Shown here in pieces: positions 50,984 through 60,601 of a stretch of DNA of 64,000 bases. Source of the DNA: Streptomyces sp. NBC_01429. Its GTDB lineage: Bacteria; Actinomycetota; Actinomycetes; Streptomycetales; Streptomycetaceae. The stretch lies in assembly GCF_036231945.1 (NCBI RefSeq), contig NZ_CP109599.1, positions 7,467,501-7,531,500 of the forward strand. Reading direction: 5' to 3'. The position numbers and the translations under genes are program-made. The notes beneath the pieces are model-generated. The model was not told the origin of the DNA and did no database searches. It saw nothing but the letters and a program-made list of their open reading frames with translations. Within the stretch, counting starts at the first letter, position 1. Every line of letters starts with the position of its first letter.

Positions 50984-52096
50984 TCAGGCCGCCGCTCCCT
51001 CCCCCGCGGCGTGCGCGGGAGTGCGCTCCCTGCCGCCCGGGTGGCGGTGGCGCCAGAACCAGAACACCGCCGTCGACACGAGACACCACCCCGCCAGCAC
51101 GGCGAACGGGAAGGCGTGCTGGGCGTTCCCGAAGTACACGGCGGTGTGCTGCGCGTTGATCGAGGCCCCCGGCGGCAGCCAGCGCCCGATGTGGCCGAGC
51201 AGCGAGGGCAGCAGCGGCCAGGAGACCGCCCCGCCCGAGGACGGATTGCCCAGCAGCACCATCAGACCCCAGGTCGGCAGCATCGCCCACCGCCCCATCA
51301 GGGTGTTGAACATCGTGAAGACCATGCCCGAGGTGAACATCGTGAACGCGAGGATCAGCCAGGACTCCAGGAACGGCAGCCGGAGCGCGCCCAGCCACCA
51401 GTCCACCACCGAGGCGATCGCGAAGGCGCCCAGCAGGGAGTAGACGATGGTGAAGGCGATCCGCTCGGCCGGGTTGAGCCCGCGCGCGTGCACGCTCAGC
51501 TGGATGGCGCCGACAAAGCCGATGATCACGGCCGCGAGCGAGATGTAGAAGAGCGCCAGCCCGCGCGGATCCCCCTTCTGGAGCGGCTTGATGTCGCTGA
51601 TCCGTACGGGGACCCCGACGCTCCTGGCCACGGCCGGAGCCGTCTCGGTGAGGACCTGCGCCACCGAGGCCCCGGCGGCTCCCGCCACGGCGAAGTCGAC
51701 CACGTGCGGCCGGAACGTCAGCACCGCGAACACCTCCTGCTGCTCCACACCCTCGCGCGCCGCCTTGTCCGTGGGGTAGCGGTGCAGTTCGAGCGAGGCG
51801 TTGAGCGCCTTCTCCATGCCGCTCACGAAGGCACGCGCCTGCGGAGTACCGGTCGGCCCCACCACGGCGGCGGGAATCCGGTGGGGCGTGGGATTCGCCA
51901 TGTTGTACGTGTACGAGCCGGCGAAGAGTCCGGCGGCCGCCGCGAGGATGAACACCAGGACGACCGCCGGGAGGAAGGGGGACGCCGTGAAGGCGGCCCA
52001 CTTCTCGGTGGCCGTGCCGCGCCTGCCGTGAGCGCCGTGCGCCCGGTGCGCGCCCTGCGGGTCCTGGTCCGGGGTGCCTTCGCGATCCGCGTCCAT
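50984..52096 (-). CDS. ABC-2/YhgE-Pip-like membrane protein
   Basis: The 370-residue protein has a hydrophilic N terminus and one helix at about 40-60 (LPAVVLVFILAAAAGLFAG). A large extracytoplasmic domain follows (about 65-165), then five more helices to the end. This resembles the YhgE/Pip or ABC-2 type permeases (DUF3533-like) linked with export or phage-infection proteins. There is no ATPase beside it. The start codon ATG 52096 is preceded by an AT-rich segment with direct TTTACCG/TTTACGG repeats. Confidence 0.65.
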   Translation of the reverse strand: MDADREGTPDQDPQGAHRAHGAHGRRGTATEKWAAFTASPFLPAVVLVFILAAAAGLFAGSYTYNMANPTPHRIPAAVVGPTGTPQARAFVSGMEKALNASLELHRYPTDKAAREGVEQQEVFAVLTFRPHVVDFAVAGAAGASVAQVLTETAPAVARSVGVPVRISDIKPLQKGDPRGLALFYISLAAVIIGFVGAIQLSVHARGLNPAERIAFTIVYSLLGAFAIASVVDWWLGALRLPFLESWLILAFTMFTSGMVFTMFNTLMGRWAMLPTWGLMVLLGNPSSGGAVSWPLLPSLLGHIGRWLPPGASINAQHTAVYFGNAQHAFPFAVLAGWCLVSTAVFWFWRHRHPGGRERTPAHAAGEGAAA

Positions 52097-52194
52097 ACAG
52101 GCACCGTAAACCCGTATATCGGTAAATCAGTGCATCTTTCCGGCGGAGCCGGTCCGTTGCGTTGCGATTCCGTCCGGCGCGTACGGCCCCCGCC

Positions 52195-52959
52195 TCAGCG
52201 CAGCAGCAGCTGAAGCCCGCCGAGGACGGTCGCCCCGATCACCAGCCGCTCGAACAGCCGCTGGTCGATGCGGTTCACACACGCCTTGCCGATCAGGGCG
52301 CCCGGAAGGACGAAGAGCACCAGCGCCGCGTCCAGCAGCAGGGACGGGCCGTCGATCAGGCCGAGCCCCACGCTGAAGGGCAGCTTGGAGGTGTTGACGA
52401 TCAGGAAGAACCACGCGGACGTGCCCAGGAATCCCAGCTTCTGGAAGCCCGCTGAGAGCAGATAGAGCGACATGACCGGGCCGCCGGCGTTGGCGACCAT
52501 CGTGGTGAAACCGCCGAGCACGCCGTACGACCCGGCCTTGACCCGGGCGCCCGGCGACCCCGGGTCGACGGAATCCGCGGTCTGCTCGCTCTTCGCCGCG
52601 CCGCGCCGTCGCCACATCGTCACCCCGGCCATCAGCAGCAGGATCGCGCCGATGGAGGTGCGCACCGCGGCGTCACCGGCCCAGGCCAGGAACACCGTGC
52701 CGGCCACGACGCCCGCCGCGACCGCCGGGAACAGCCGCCACAGGGTCGGCCAGTGGGCATGGCGCCGGTAGGTGAGCACGGCGAACACATCGCCCACGAT
52801 CAGCAGGGGCAGCAGGACGCCCGTCGACTCGCGGGCGGGGAGTACGGCGGCGAACACGGCCAGACTGACCGTGTTCGCGCCGCTCACCGCGGTCTTCGAG
52901 AAACCGACCAGTGCCGCCGCTGCCGCGAGCGCGGCGAATCCCCACCAAGTGATGTCCAT
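52195..52959 (-). CDS. TauE/SafE family sulfite-exporter-like permease
   Basis: The 254-residue protein has about eight membrane helices in two inverted halves, with the family motifs ALVGFSKTAVSGANTVSLA near the start and GGFTTMVANAGGPVMSLYLL in the middle. Family members export sulfite, sulfoacetate or other organic anions. No sulfur gene is next to it, so the substrate is open. ATG 52959 gives MDITWWGF. Confidence 0.87.
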   Translation of the reverse strand: MDITWWGFAALAAAAALVGFSKTAVSGANTVSLAVFAAVLPARESTGVLLPLLIVGDVFAVLTYRRHAHWPTLWRLFPAVAAGVVAGTVFLAWAGDAAVRTSIGAILLLMAGVTMWRRRGAAKSEQTADSVDPGSPGARVKAGSYGVLGGFTTMVANAGGPVMSLYLLSAGFQKLGFLGTSAWFFLIVNTSKLPFSVGLGLIDGPSLLLDAALVLFVLPGALIGKACVNRIDQRLFERLVIGATVLGGLQLLLR

Positions 52960-53163
52960 GCGACAACCGATGCTATGCGGCCCCCGCGACGCGCCGGACG
53001 AGGGGTCCCGCGAAGGGCGGACGCGGGCCGGACGCGGGCCCGACTGCGGGGAAATCCGCAGGACACGGCCCGCCGCGATCCGTAGTCTCCGGCCTGGAGC
53101 GCGAACGCGCGCCCGGTCCCGTCGGCCGGCCGGACCCGTCAGTGCACCGAGGGGAACAGGGAC

Positions 53164-53754
53164 ATGCGGACAGCTGACCGGCCGATCGTGGAGCTGCTGG
53201 AGCGGTACGCCCCACGGAACGCGGCCGAGGCGGCGGACGTCGCCCGTGTCCGCGCGCTCGTGGAGACGGCCCCGGACCCCTGGCTGCGTTCGATCCCGCT
53301 GCATGTGACCGCCTCCGCCCTGATCGTGCACCCCGGCAGCGGGCGGGTGCTGATGCGTCATCACCCGAGGCTGCGGACCTGGCTCCAGGTCGGCGGCCAC
53401 GGCGACCCGGGGGAGAGCGTTCCCGCCGAGGTCGCGCTGCGGGAGGCCCGCGAGGAGACCGGTCTCGTCGATCTGGTCCCTTGCCCGGACACCGGCGAGG
53501 CCGCTCTCGTCCAGGTCGTGGTCGTGTCCGTTCCCGAGGGCGGCGGCGAGCCCGCGCACGAACACGCCGATCTGCGCTTCGTGCTGGCCACGGCCGAGCC
53601 CGACAGGGCACGTCCCGAGCACCCCGACGCCCCGTTGCGCTGGATGACCATGGCCGAGGCGCGGGAGGCCACCGCCGAGGCCAATGTCCGCGAGGCACTG
53701 CGGCGGGTCGAGGCGCTGCTGACGACGTCAGGACCGGCCGGTCCGGCGCTCTGA
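53164..53754 (+). CDS. NUDIX hydrolase
   Basis: The 196-residue protein carries a complete Nudix box, GGHGDPGESVPAEVALREAR followed by EETGL, at residues about 78-102; this motif binds Mg2+ and hydrolyses a nucleoside diphosphate linked to another group. The HVTASALIVHPGSGRVLMRHH lead-in is typical. The substrate is unknown. GAGGGGAACAGGGAC lies before ATG 53164. It converges on the DUF1275 gene. Confidence 0.9.
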   Translation: MRTADRPIVELLERYAPRNAAEAADVARVRALVETAPDPWLRSIPLHVTASALIVHPGSGRVLMRHHPRLRTWLQVGGHGDPGESVPAEVALREAREETGLVDLVPCPDTGEAALVQVVVVSVPEGGGEPAHEHADLRFVLATAEPDRARPEHPDAPLRWMTMAEAREATAEANVREALRRVEALLTTSGPAGPAL

Positions 53755-53774
53755 GGGTCCGGCGCGCTGACGGC

Positions 53775-54491
53775 TCAGCCGGACGTGGGTACGGGCGGCG
53801 GCGCGGCCCGCTGTTCAGGGGCCAGCGCGAACACGCACGCGGCGCCCGCGACGAGCACGGCCGCGAGTCCGACGACGCCCGCCAGCGTCGCCTGGAGCAG
53901 CAGCGCGCCGGTCGCCGCCCCGGCGAACATGGCCAGCACCGAACCGATCCTGCGCTGCGGCCTGGCGCCGGTCCCCGCCCCGAGGACGCTCTCCGCCGTG
54001 AGCGCCGTGAGGGTCTGGGTGAGCACGGTCGTGGTCAGATCCCGGGGCGCCAGCAGCCGGACCGTGGCGTTCTGGAGACCGGAGCACACCCCGAGCAGCG
54101 CGACGATCAGCAGCAGGGTCCGCCCCTCGGGACGCAGCGCGCCCGTCCCGAGCAGCACCGAGGTCAGCGCGAGGCCGCCCGCCTGACCCGCGAACGCGCC
54201 CCCGAGCCAGTGCCGGGGCCGGTCGCCGAACGCCTTGCTGAGCTGACCGCCGCCGAACGCCCCCAGTACGAAGGCGGTCATGGCCACGATCGGCGCGAGC
54301 ACCGGCAGCCCGGTGTTCCGGGCGAAGGAGAACCCGAGGAAGACGACATTGCCGGTCATGTTGGCGACGAAGACGTGCCCCAGCCGCAGAAAACTCACCG
54401 CGTCCACCAGACCGGTCGCGAAGGTCATCACCAGCAGCGCGCCCACGGCCCACCGCCGCGCCACGGGCAGTTCCTCGGCCAACCGGAACAC
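53775..54491 (-). CDS. YoaK/DUF1275 family membrane protein
   Basis: The 238-residue protein has six membrane helices. The first half contains the DUF1275 signature FATGLVDAVSFLRLGHVFVA, NMTGNVVFLGFSF and the helix-rich GLQNATVRLLAPRDLTTTVL. The function of YoaK proteins is not known. The start is GTG 54491 with GGAAG upstream. Confidence 0.87.
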   Translation of the reverse strand: MFRLAEELPVARRWAVGALLVMTFATGLVDAVSFLRLGHVFVANMTGNVVFLGFSFARNTGLPVLAPIVAMTAFVLGAFGGGQLSKAFGDRPRHWLGGAFAGQAGGLALTSVLLGTGALRPEGRTLLLIVALLGVCSGLQNATVRLLAPRDLTTTVLTQTLTALTAESVLGAGTGARPQRRIGSVLAMFAGAATGALLLQATLAGVVGLAAVLVAGAACVFALAPEQRAAPPPVPTSG

Positions 54492-54628
54492 CTACTTCCC
54501 GTTCGGGGTCCGTCCACCTTAGCCAGGCGACGGGATCCGACGGCGCGTACCACACGCGCGCGAGCACTGATAAGAAGAACGGCAGTGGGCATGATCAGCA
54601 CGCCCCGACCTCGGCGAAGGAGAACTCC

Positions 54629-55987
54629 GTGCCCCACACACCCCGTCCGGCAGGTGCCCCGCACAGCGAGTCCGCCACCGGCACCCCCGATGAGGCCGAA
54701 GGCGCTTCCCCCGGCGGTCCCATACCCCCGGCGATACGGAACTGGGCGGGCAACATCACCTTCAACGCGGCGCGCGTACACGCCCCTTCGTCGGTGGAAC
54801 GGCTGCGCGAGATCGTCGCGGGGAGCCGCTCGGTGCGCGCGCTGGGCAGCGGACACTCCTTCAACGCGATCGCGGACACCCGGGGCGATCTCGTCTCGGT
54901 GGCCGAGCTGCCCAGGCACGTCGAGGTCGACCGTACGGCCGCCACCGTCACCGTCGGCGGCGGGCTGCGCTTCGCCGAGTTCACCGGAGCCGTCCACCGG
55001 GCGGGGCTGGCGCTGCACAACCTCGGCTCGCTGCCGCACATCTCCGTCGCCGGAGCCTGCGCCACCGGCACACACGGCTCGGGGACCGGCAACGGCACCA
55101 TCGCCTCGGCCGTCCGCTCGCTCGAACTGGTCACCGCCGACGGCGAACAGCTCGTCCTGGCGCGCGGCGACGCCGACTTCGCCGGAGCCGTGGTCGGTCT
55201 CGGCGCGCTCGGGGTCGTCACCCGGATGGCCCTCGACCTGGTGCCCGCGTACGACATCAGGCAGTGGGCCTACGAGGGGCTCCCGTACGCGCGGCTGCGC
55301 GAGCGGTTCGACGACATCCTGTCCGCCGCCTACAGCGTGAGCCTCTTCACCAGCTGGCGCGGCGACGAGGTGGAGCAGGTCCTGCTCAAGCAGCGCGCCG
55401 GCGACCCGCAGCCGCCGCCCGCGCCCGCCGACTGGTTCGGCGCCAGGCCCGCGACCGGTCCGCTCCACCCCGTACCCGGCATGGACCCCGCCAACTGCAC
55501 CCAGCAGGCGGGCGTTCCGGGGCCCTGGCACGAACGACTGCCGCACTTCCGGGCCGAGTTCACGCCCAGCAGCGGCGACGAACTCCAGAGCGAGTACTTC
55601 GTGGCCGCCGAGGACGGGCTCGCGGCCTTCGACGCGCTGGCCCGGATCAGGGACCGGATCGCGCCGGTCCTGCGGATCGGTGAGATCCGCACCGTCGCGG
55701 CGGACGACCTGTGGCTGAGCCCGGCGTACGGGCGCGACTCGGTGGCGTTCCACTTCACCTGGTTCCCGGACACCGCGGCCGTGACCCCGGTGCTGGACGC
55801 CATCGAAGAGGCGCTGGAGCCCTATGCCGTCCGGCCGCACTGGGGAAAGCTGTTCACCATGGAACACGAGCGGCTCAGGGGACTCTACGAGCGCTACGCC
55901 GACTTCGAGGCCCTGACGGCGAAGCTCGATCCGCGCGGCACCTTCCGCAACGACCTGCTGGAGCGCTACTTCCCCGGCGGCCGCTGA
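54629..55987 (+). CDS. FAD-linked alditol/aldonolactone oxidase (AldO-like)
   Basis: The 452-residue protein is a VAO-family flavoenzyme. GSGHSFNAIADT has a His at residue 76, at the place of the His that binds FAD covalently in Streptomyces AldO. ISVAGACATGTHGSGTGNGT is the second FAD loop, and WGKLFTMEHERLRGLYERY closes the C-terminal domain. AldO oxidises xylitol and sorbitol with O2; related enzymes use lactones, so the substrate is not certain. The N terminus is about 30 residues longer than in AldO. GTG 54629 is supported by AAGGAG seven bases upstream. Confidence 0.87.
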   Translation: MPHTPRPAGAPHSESATGTPDEAEGASPGGPIPPAIRNWAGNITFNAARVHAPSSVERLREIVAGSRSVRALGSGHSFNAIADTRGDLVSVAELPRHVEVDRTAATVTVGGGLRFAEFTGAVHRAGLALHNLGSLPHISVAGACATGTHGSGTGNGTIASAVRSLELVTADGEQLVLARGDADFAGAVVGLGALGVVTRMALDLVPAYDIRQWAYEGLPYARLRERFDDILSAAYSVSLFTSWRGDEVEQVLLKQRAGDPQPPPAPADWFGARPATGPLHPVPGMDPANCTQQAGVPGPWHERLPHFRAEFTPSSGDELQSEYFVAAEDGLAAFDALARIRDRIAPVLRIGEIRTVAADDLWLSPAYGRDSVAFHFTWFPDTAAVTPVLDAIEEALEPYAVRPHWGKLFTMEHERLRGLYERYADFEALTAKLDPRGTFRNDLLERYFPGGR

Positions 55988-56062
55988 CCACGCCGGTGAC
56001 GCGGGCCGGACGATTACCGCACAAGCCCCTCGCTCCACTCCCTTTTGGGGCAGGCTGGTCGC

Positions 56063-56557
56063 GTGAGTACGAATCCGGAAGACGCGGCCGACGAGGAATT
56101 CGACGATGTGGCCGCGCGGCGGCTGCTTGAGCTGGGACGGCGTGAGGAGGAGCTGCGCAAGGAGTTCAGGCTGGACGGACCCGACTGGGAGCGGATGTCG
56201 GTCTCCCACTACACGGCGTACTCCGCGATGCTGTACGAGGACCGGGGCTGGCGGCAGCTCTTTCCCGCCGTCCCCGCCGAGGAGGAGGCCCGCACGGACC
56301 TGCGGGACGTGCTGCTCGTACGGGCGGCCGGGGCGGGCGAGCTGGGGCCCCGGTACGCGCGTGCCGTCGAGGCGGTCGCGGGCGGCGAGGACCAGGTCAT
56401 CGTCGGGGACGATGTGTACCGCGTCGTGCGCGTCGAGCAGACCGTCATCATGACCGGCCACGGCCCGCAGCCGCCGCAACCCCGCGACCAGGAGTTCCCC
56501 GACGTGCTCGACGAGCGCCCCGCTCCCCGGGGGCCGGGGGACGCGCTGGAGGACTGA
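56063..56557 (+). CDS. DUF5954-like hypothetical protein
   Basis: The 164-residue acidic protein has no membrane segment. The middle and end (RYARAVEAVAGGEDQVIVGD, DVYRVVRVEQTVIM, GHGPQPPQPRDQ) resemble the DUF5954 family of Streptomyces, usually longer. The role is unknown. GTG 56063 follows a GC-rich leader; a start at 56045 is possible. Confidence 0.6.
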   Translation: MSTNPEDAADEEFDDVAARRLLELGRREEELRKEFRLDGPDWERMSVSHYTAYSAMLYEDRGWRQLFPAVPAEEEARTDLRDVLLVRAAGAGELGPRYARAVEAVAGGEDQVIVGDDVYRVVRVEQTVIMTGHGPQPPQPRDQEFPDVLDERPAPRGPGDALED

Positions 56558-56580
56558 CCGGCAGCGCCCCGGCCCCTGGC

Positions 56581-57408
56581 TCAGACCCGGCGCGCCACCA
56601 CCAGCACGCAGCGCGGGGCGCCGCTGGGCAGTACGCCGAGGCCGGTCAGGGGCAGCAGCTCCGTTCGGAACCCGGTCAGGGCCAGATCCGCCAGCACGTC
56701 CGGCAGCCGAAAGGTGCGGTAGTACATCACGAACGGCGGGTGCCACAGCAGGTTGCGCAGACGCATCGCGGCGTCGAAGCCCCAGAGCGTCAGGTACGTC
56801 TTCGAGCCGACCGGGGGCGGCGCAGGTACGGGGAAGACGAACAGGCCCTCGGGGCGCAGCGCCGCGTGCGCCCGGGCGAACAGGGCGGGCCGCTCGGCCG
56901 GCAGGAAGTGGCCGAACGCCCCGAAGCTCACGGCCAGGTCGAACGCCGAGACGAACGGAAGAGCCCTCGCGTCGGCCCGTACCCAGTCCACCACCGGACC
57001 CGCCACCCCATCCGGACCCGCCACCCCATCCGGACCCGCCACCCCATCCGGACCCGCCACCCCATCCGGACCCGCCACCCCATCCGGACCCGGCGCACCG
57101 GCCGGGGCCGAAGCGGCGCTCTCCCTGGCGGCGGCGAGCATGCCGGCGCTGAAGTCGACGCCCGTGACGCGTCGCGTGCACAGCCCCCGCAGCGCGCCGA
57201 CCCCGGCGCCGGTGCCGCAGCAGATGTCGAGCCCGGTACGGAAGGGCCCGAGCGGCCGTACCGTATCCATCACCGCGTCCAGCACATGGCCGGGGGTGCG
57301 AAACGGTGTCAGGTCGAACTTCGGGGCCAGCAGATCGTAACCGTGCTCGGTGGACGAGAGCGCCTGTACGGCGAGTTCGCGAAGGGTCGGGCCCTGGGGA
57401 GTGAACAT
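56581..57408 (-). CDS. class I SAM-dependent methyltransferase with hexapeptide repeat
   Basis: The 275-residue protein has SAM motif I TGLDICCGTGAGVGAL, then VTGVDFSAGMLAAARE, and after an insertion VDWVRADARALPF and FDLAVSFGAFGHF, typical of the Methyltransf_11/25 type. Between the second and third parts lies GPDGVA repeated five times, encoded by a perfect 18-bp minisatellite. The insert falls where a surface loop is expected, so activity may be preserved. The substrate is unknown. ATG 57408 is used; GTG 57411 is adjacent. Confidence 0.82.
   Translation of the reverse strand: MFTPQGPTLRELAVQALSSTEHGYDLLAPKFDLTPFRTPGHVLDAVMDTVRPLGPFRTGLDICCGTGAGVGALRGLCTRRVTGVDFSAGMLAAARESAASAPAGAPGPDGVAGPDGVAGPDGVAGPDGVAGPDGVAGPVVDWVRADARALPFVSAFDLAVSFGAFGHFLPAERPALFARAHAALRPEGLFVFPVPAPPPVGSKTYLTLWGFDAAMRLRNLLWHPPFVMYYRTFRLPDVLADLALTGFRTELLPLTGLGVLPSGAPRCVLVVARRV
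56994..57093. repeat. 18-bp minisatellite, five perfect copies plus a partial
   Basis: Units of CCGGACCCGCCACCCCAT begin at 56994, 57012, 57030, 57048 and 57066, all identical, with a partial sixth from 57084. The array is in frame within the methyltransferase gene and encodes GPDGVA copies. The identity suggests recent expansion, and copy number may vary between strains. Confidence 0.9.
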
Positions 57409-57419
57409 CACCACGCAGC

Positions 57420-58457
57420 TTACGGTCCGGTGGAGCGCGGCCGCTGATCGCGGTGCAACCGCCACACCATGAGGGCCAGTTGGAGCCGCAGCCGCCCGTG
57501 CGCCTCGTGCACCGGCCAGCCCAGCCAGTGTTCCGCCTGCGCCAGCCGGTCCTGGAGCGTCGAATGGTGCAGATGCAGCTCCGCCGCCGCCGCGCGCAGG
57601 CTGGTGGCGCAGGCGACCGTATGGAGGGTGACGGCAGCCCAGGGCGCCGAGGCGATCGCGCGTTCCAGCGCCCGTACGTCGGGAATCGGCTCGTCCGCCG
57701 GCCCGACCGCCTCCGCCAGCAGGGCGAGTCCGCCCAGCTCCTCCGCGTACACCGTGCCGGGCCCGGGGTCCTGTTCGGTTCCCGCCGCAGTGAACCGCAG
57801 CGCGGTGCGGGCCGCCGCCCAGGACGACGGCAGTTCGAGTACGGGCACGGCCGGGCCGACCCCGGCGCGTCCGTAGCCCGGAGCCGCCGGCCCGCGCGCG
57901 ACGGGCGAGGTCACCGCCTCGACCACCGGCGGCCCGTCCCACGGGGCCACCGCGCGGGCCGGCGCCGTCTGCCGCAACCCCAGCCGGCCGGCCGCCCGCC
58001 ACCGGTCGTGCTCCGGCGCACGGGCGTCCAGCAGCACTTCCACCGAAGCGGGATCGGCCGCCGGATCCGCCACCGGCGTCCGGCCCCTGGTCCGCTCCAG
58101 CACGTCCCTGACGGCCGCGGCCGTCCGCTCCAGCACCATCGCGCGCACCCCGCCGGGCGGCCCGTCGCACTCCAGCCACACCGCCGGCGCCGCGCCCGCC
58201 ACCAGCGGCGCCGACATCCACCCGGACCCGACCAGGCCGCCCTCGTCCCGCCGTACCCCGTCGGTGCCGACCCGGATCCGTATGCCGCGCTCCTCGTCCA
58301 CCAGCCGGGCCGGGCAGCCGGCCAGCACCGCCGCGCCCCGCACGAGGGACTCCAGCCCGGCCCGGCCCTCGACCAGCCGGTCGAAGTACGCGATCACTTG
58401 GAGCGCGGCGCCCGCGTCCGGATCGAGCGCCGCCAGTCTGCCCACCAGCTCTTTCAC
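57420..58457 (-). CDS. PucR-type helix-turn-helix regulator
   Basis: The 345-residue protein ends with the PucR C-terminal HTH: VACATSLRAAAAELHLHHST, LQDRLAQAEHWLGWPV and GRLRLQLALMVWRLHR. The N-terminal 200 residues resemble a GAF-like or CdaR sensory region (LQVIAYFDRLVEGRAGLESL). The ligand is unknown. GTG 58457 is used; the frame stays open to 58907. It lies 11 bases upstream of the methyltransferase start, so the two may be one unit. Confidence 0.75.
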   Translation of the reverse strand: MKELVGRLAALDPDAGAALQVIAYFDRLVEGRAGLESLVRGAAVLAGCPARLVDEERGIRIRVGTDGVRRDEGGLVGSGWMSAPLVAGAAPAVWLECDGPPGGVRAMVLERTAAAVRDVLERTRGRTPVADPAADPASVEVLLDARAPEHDRWRAAGRLGLRQTAPARAVAPWDGPPVVEAVTSPVARGPAAPGYGRAGVGPAVPVLELPSSWAAARTALRFTAAGTEQDPGPGTVYAEELGGLALLAEAVGPADEPIPDVRALERAIASAPWAAVTLHTVACATSLRAAAAELHLHHSTLQDRLAQAEHWLGWPVHEAHGRLRLQLALMVWRLHRDQRPRSTGP

Positions 58458-58516
58458 GCCCCCATCCTGCTTCCGCGAGGAGCGCGGTGCCAACCCTGCG
58501 GCACCCGTCGTCCGGC

Positions 58517-59524
58517 TCAGCTCGCCAGCAGCCGGCGCAGCCAGTTCAACTGCGCGGCGCGGGCGTCCCGTGCGATCGCGGACTGCGGCGCCATGACGTC
58601 GAATCCATGGAATCCGCCCGGCCACACATGCAGTTCCGCCCGGCCACCTGCCTGCCACAGCCGGGCCGCGTAGGCGACGTCCTCGTCCCGGAAGGTCTCG
58701 GCGGAGCCGACGTCGATGAAGGCCGGCGGCAGCCCCGACAGATCCTCGGCGCGGGCCGGTGCGGCGTACGGCGAGACGTCGGGGCCGCCGCGCGCCCCGC
58801 CCAGCAGCGCGGTCCACCCCTTGTGGTTCGCCGTGCGGTCCCACATCCCCAGACCGGCCATCTGAAGGCTGGAAGGAGTGTCGTTGCGGTCGTCCAGCAT
58901 GGGGCACATCAGCAGCTGCCCGAGCAGCGCGGGACCGCCCCGGTCGCGCGCCAGCAGAGCCGTCGCCGCGGCCAGACCGCCGCCGGCGCTGCCGCCGGTG
59001 ATCACGATCCTGGCCGGATCGATCCCCAGCTCACCGGCGAGTTCGACGGTCCGTACGAGGCCGGTGTACACATCCTCCACCGGCGCGGGATGCGGATGCT
59101 CGGGCGCCAGCCGGTACTCCACCGACACGACGACCGCGCCCAGTTCGGCCGCCCAGTCCAGCGCGGAGTCGATGCCGGTGCGGTTGTCCCCGATCACCAT
59201 GCCGCCGCCGTGGACGCAGTAGAGCGCGGGCAGCGGGGACGGGACCCCGGCCGGCCGGCAGACGAGCAGCGAGATGTCCGGCTCCCCGGGCGGCCCCGGC
59301 ACCGTACGCTCCTCGACCTCGAACGCGCCGTCGCGCCGCAGGGTCTCGTCCGAGGGCCGCTGCGCGAGGGAGGCGCGGCGCACGCCCGGGATGTCGTCCA
59401 GCGCCAGTGTGTCCCCGAGCTGCCCGGTGAGGACATCGAGCGCCGCGGAAAGCTCCGGGTCGAACGGGACGGGCGGCAGGCTCGTCCGGTCGTCCGGCGC
59501 ACCGGAGGACGCGGTGGTGGTCAT
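58517..59524 (-). CDS. alpha/beta hydrolase, hormone-sensitive-lipase (esterase) family
   Basis: The 335-residue esterase has the oxyanion-hole motif YCVHGGGMVIG, the nucleophile elbow ITGGSAGGGLAAAT, a late acidic residue (FIDVGSAETFRDED) and the catalytic His in WPGGFHGFD. Together these define the HSL/family IV carboxylesterases. ATG 59524 follows GAGGGAGA by about five bases. It diverges from the amino-acid ABC operon. Confidence 0.9.
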   Translation of the reverse strand: MTTTASSGAPDDRTSLPPVPFDPELSAALDVLTGQLGDTLALDDIPGVRRASLAQRPSDETLRRDGAFEVEERTVPGPPGEPDISLLVCRPAGVPSPLPALYCVHGGGMVIGDNRTGIDSALDWAAELGAVVVSVEYRLAPEHPHPAPVEDVYTGLVRTVELAGELGIDPARIVITGGSAGGGLAAATALLARDRGGPALLGQLLMCPMLDDRNDTPSSLQMAGLGMWDRTANHKGWTALLGGARGGPDVSPYAAPARAEDLSGLPPAFIDVGSAETFRDEDVAYAARLWQAGGRAELHVWPGGFHGFDVMAPQSAIARDARAAQLNWLRRLLAS

Positions 59525-59734
59525 TGGCTCTCCCTCGGTCACGGTAGCCGGTCACGTCCTCGTGACCGCCGCCGCCATCGTGCCCGGTGCCCCGCGCCGG
59601 CGGCGGCGCCATCCGGCGGGGATCATCCGCCGCCCGGCGGGTACCGGCCCGTCCACCCCTCCCACCGGCGGAATTCATGCGATCGCAACGCGGTGATCTC
59701 GACACACACCCCCGCACGGTGCGACTCTCCCGCC

Positions 59735-60601
59735 ATGCGTCTCACAGTCCGGAGCCTGCCCACCGCGCTCCTCGTCCTCACCGCCGCCGCCACCGGCTGC
59801 GCCCCGCAGGAGAACTCGCCGTCCGCGGCCACCCCCGCCGCCACGGCCTCCTGCACCCCGGCCGCCCTGTCCACGGAGGCCGCCGGAAAGCTGACCGTCG
59901 GCACCGACAAGCCGGCCTACGCGCCCTGGTTCCAGGACGACGACCCGGCGAGCGGCAAGGGCTACGAGTCGGCGGTCGCGTACTCCGTGGCCAAGGCCCT
60001 CGGCTACCGCGCGGACCAAGTCGTATGGCGCACCGTCCCGTTCAACAACTCCTTCGCGCCCGGTGAGAAGAACTTCGACTTCGACATCAACCAGGTGTCC
60101 ATCAGCGACGAACGCAAGCGGGCCGTCGACTTCTCCTCCGGCTACTACGACGTCCGCCAGGCCGTCGTCGCGCTCAAGAAGTCCCCCTACGCGAAGGCCA
60201 AGAGCGCCGCCGACCTCAAGGGAGCCAAGCTCGGCGCCCAGGTCGGGACCACCAGCCTCGACACCATCAACGAGATCATCGAGCCGAAGCGACAGCCCGC
60301 CGTCTTCCAGAAGAACGACTTCGCCAAGTCCGCCCTGCGCAACGGCCAGGTCGACGCGATCGTCGTCGATCTGCCCACCGCCTTCTACATCACCTCGGCC
60401 GAGGTGCCGGACGCCGAGGTCGTCGGCCAGTTCGCGGACTCCGCCGGCACCGCCGAACAGTTCGGCCTCGTCCTCGACAAGGGCAGCCCGCTCACCGCCT
60501 GCGTCACCCGCGCCGTAGACGGGCTGCGGGCCGACGGCACGCTCGCCGCGCTGGAGAAGAAGTGGCTCGCGGACGCCGTGGACGCGCCGGTGCTCAAGTG
60601 A
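59735..60601 (+). CDS. polar amino-acid ABC transporter substrate-binding lipoprotein
   Basis: The 288-residue protein has a signal peptide and lipobox (LTAAATGC) and a SBP_bac_3 fold: KLTVGTDKPAYAPWFQDDD, FDFDINQVSISDERKRAVDFSSGYY-type central region, LKGAKLGAQVGTTSLDTI and the closing LAALEKKWL. It should bind an amino acid or similar small polar solute outside the cell. It is the first gene of a three-gene unit. Confidence 0.9.
   Translation: MRLTVRSLPTALLVLTAAATGCAPQENSPSAATPAATASCTPAALSTEAAGKLTVGTDKPAYAPWFQDDDPASGKGYESAVAYSVAKALGYRADQVVWRTVPFNNSFAPGEKNFDFDINQVSISDERKRAVDFSSGYYDVRQAVVALKKSPYAKAKSAADLKGAKLGAQVGTTSLDTINEIIEPKRQPAVFQKNDFAKSALRNGQVDAIVVDLPTAFYITSAEVPDAEVVGQFADSAGTAEQFGLVLDKGSPLTACVTRAVDGLRADGTLAALEKKWLADAVDAPVLK

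Noticed and set aside
56994-57093. CRISPR-like repeats
   Set aside because: The copies are contiguous 18-bp units without spacers, in frame in a gene, and no cas gene is present.
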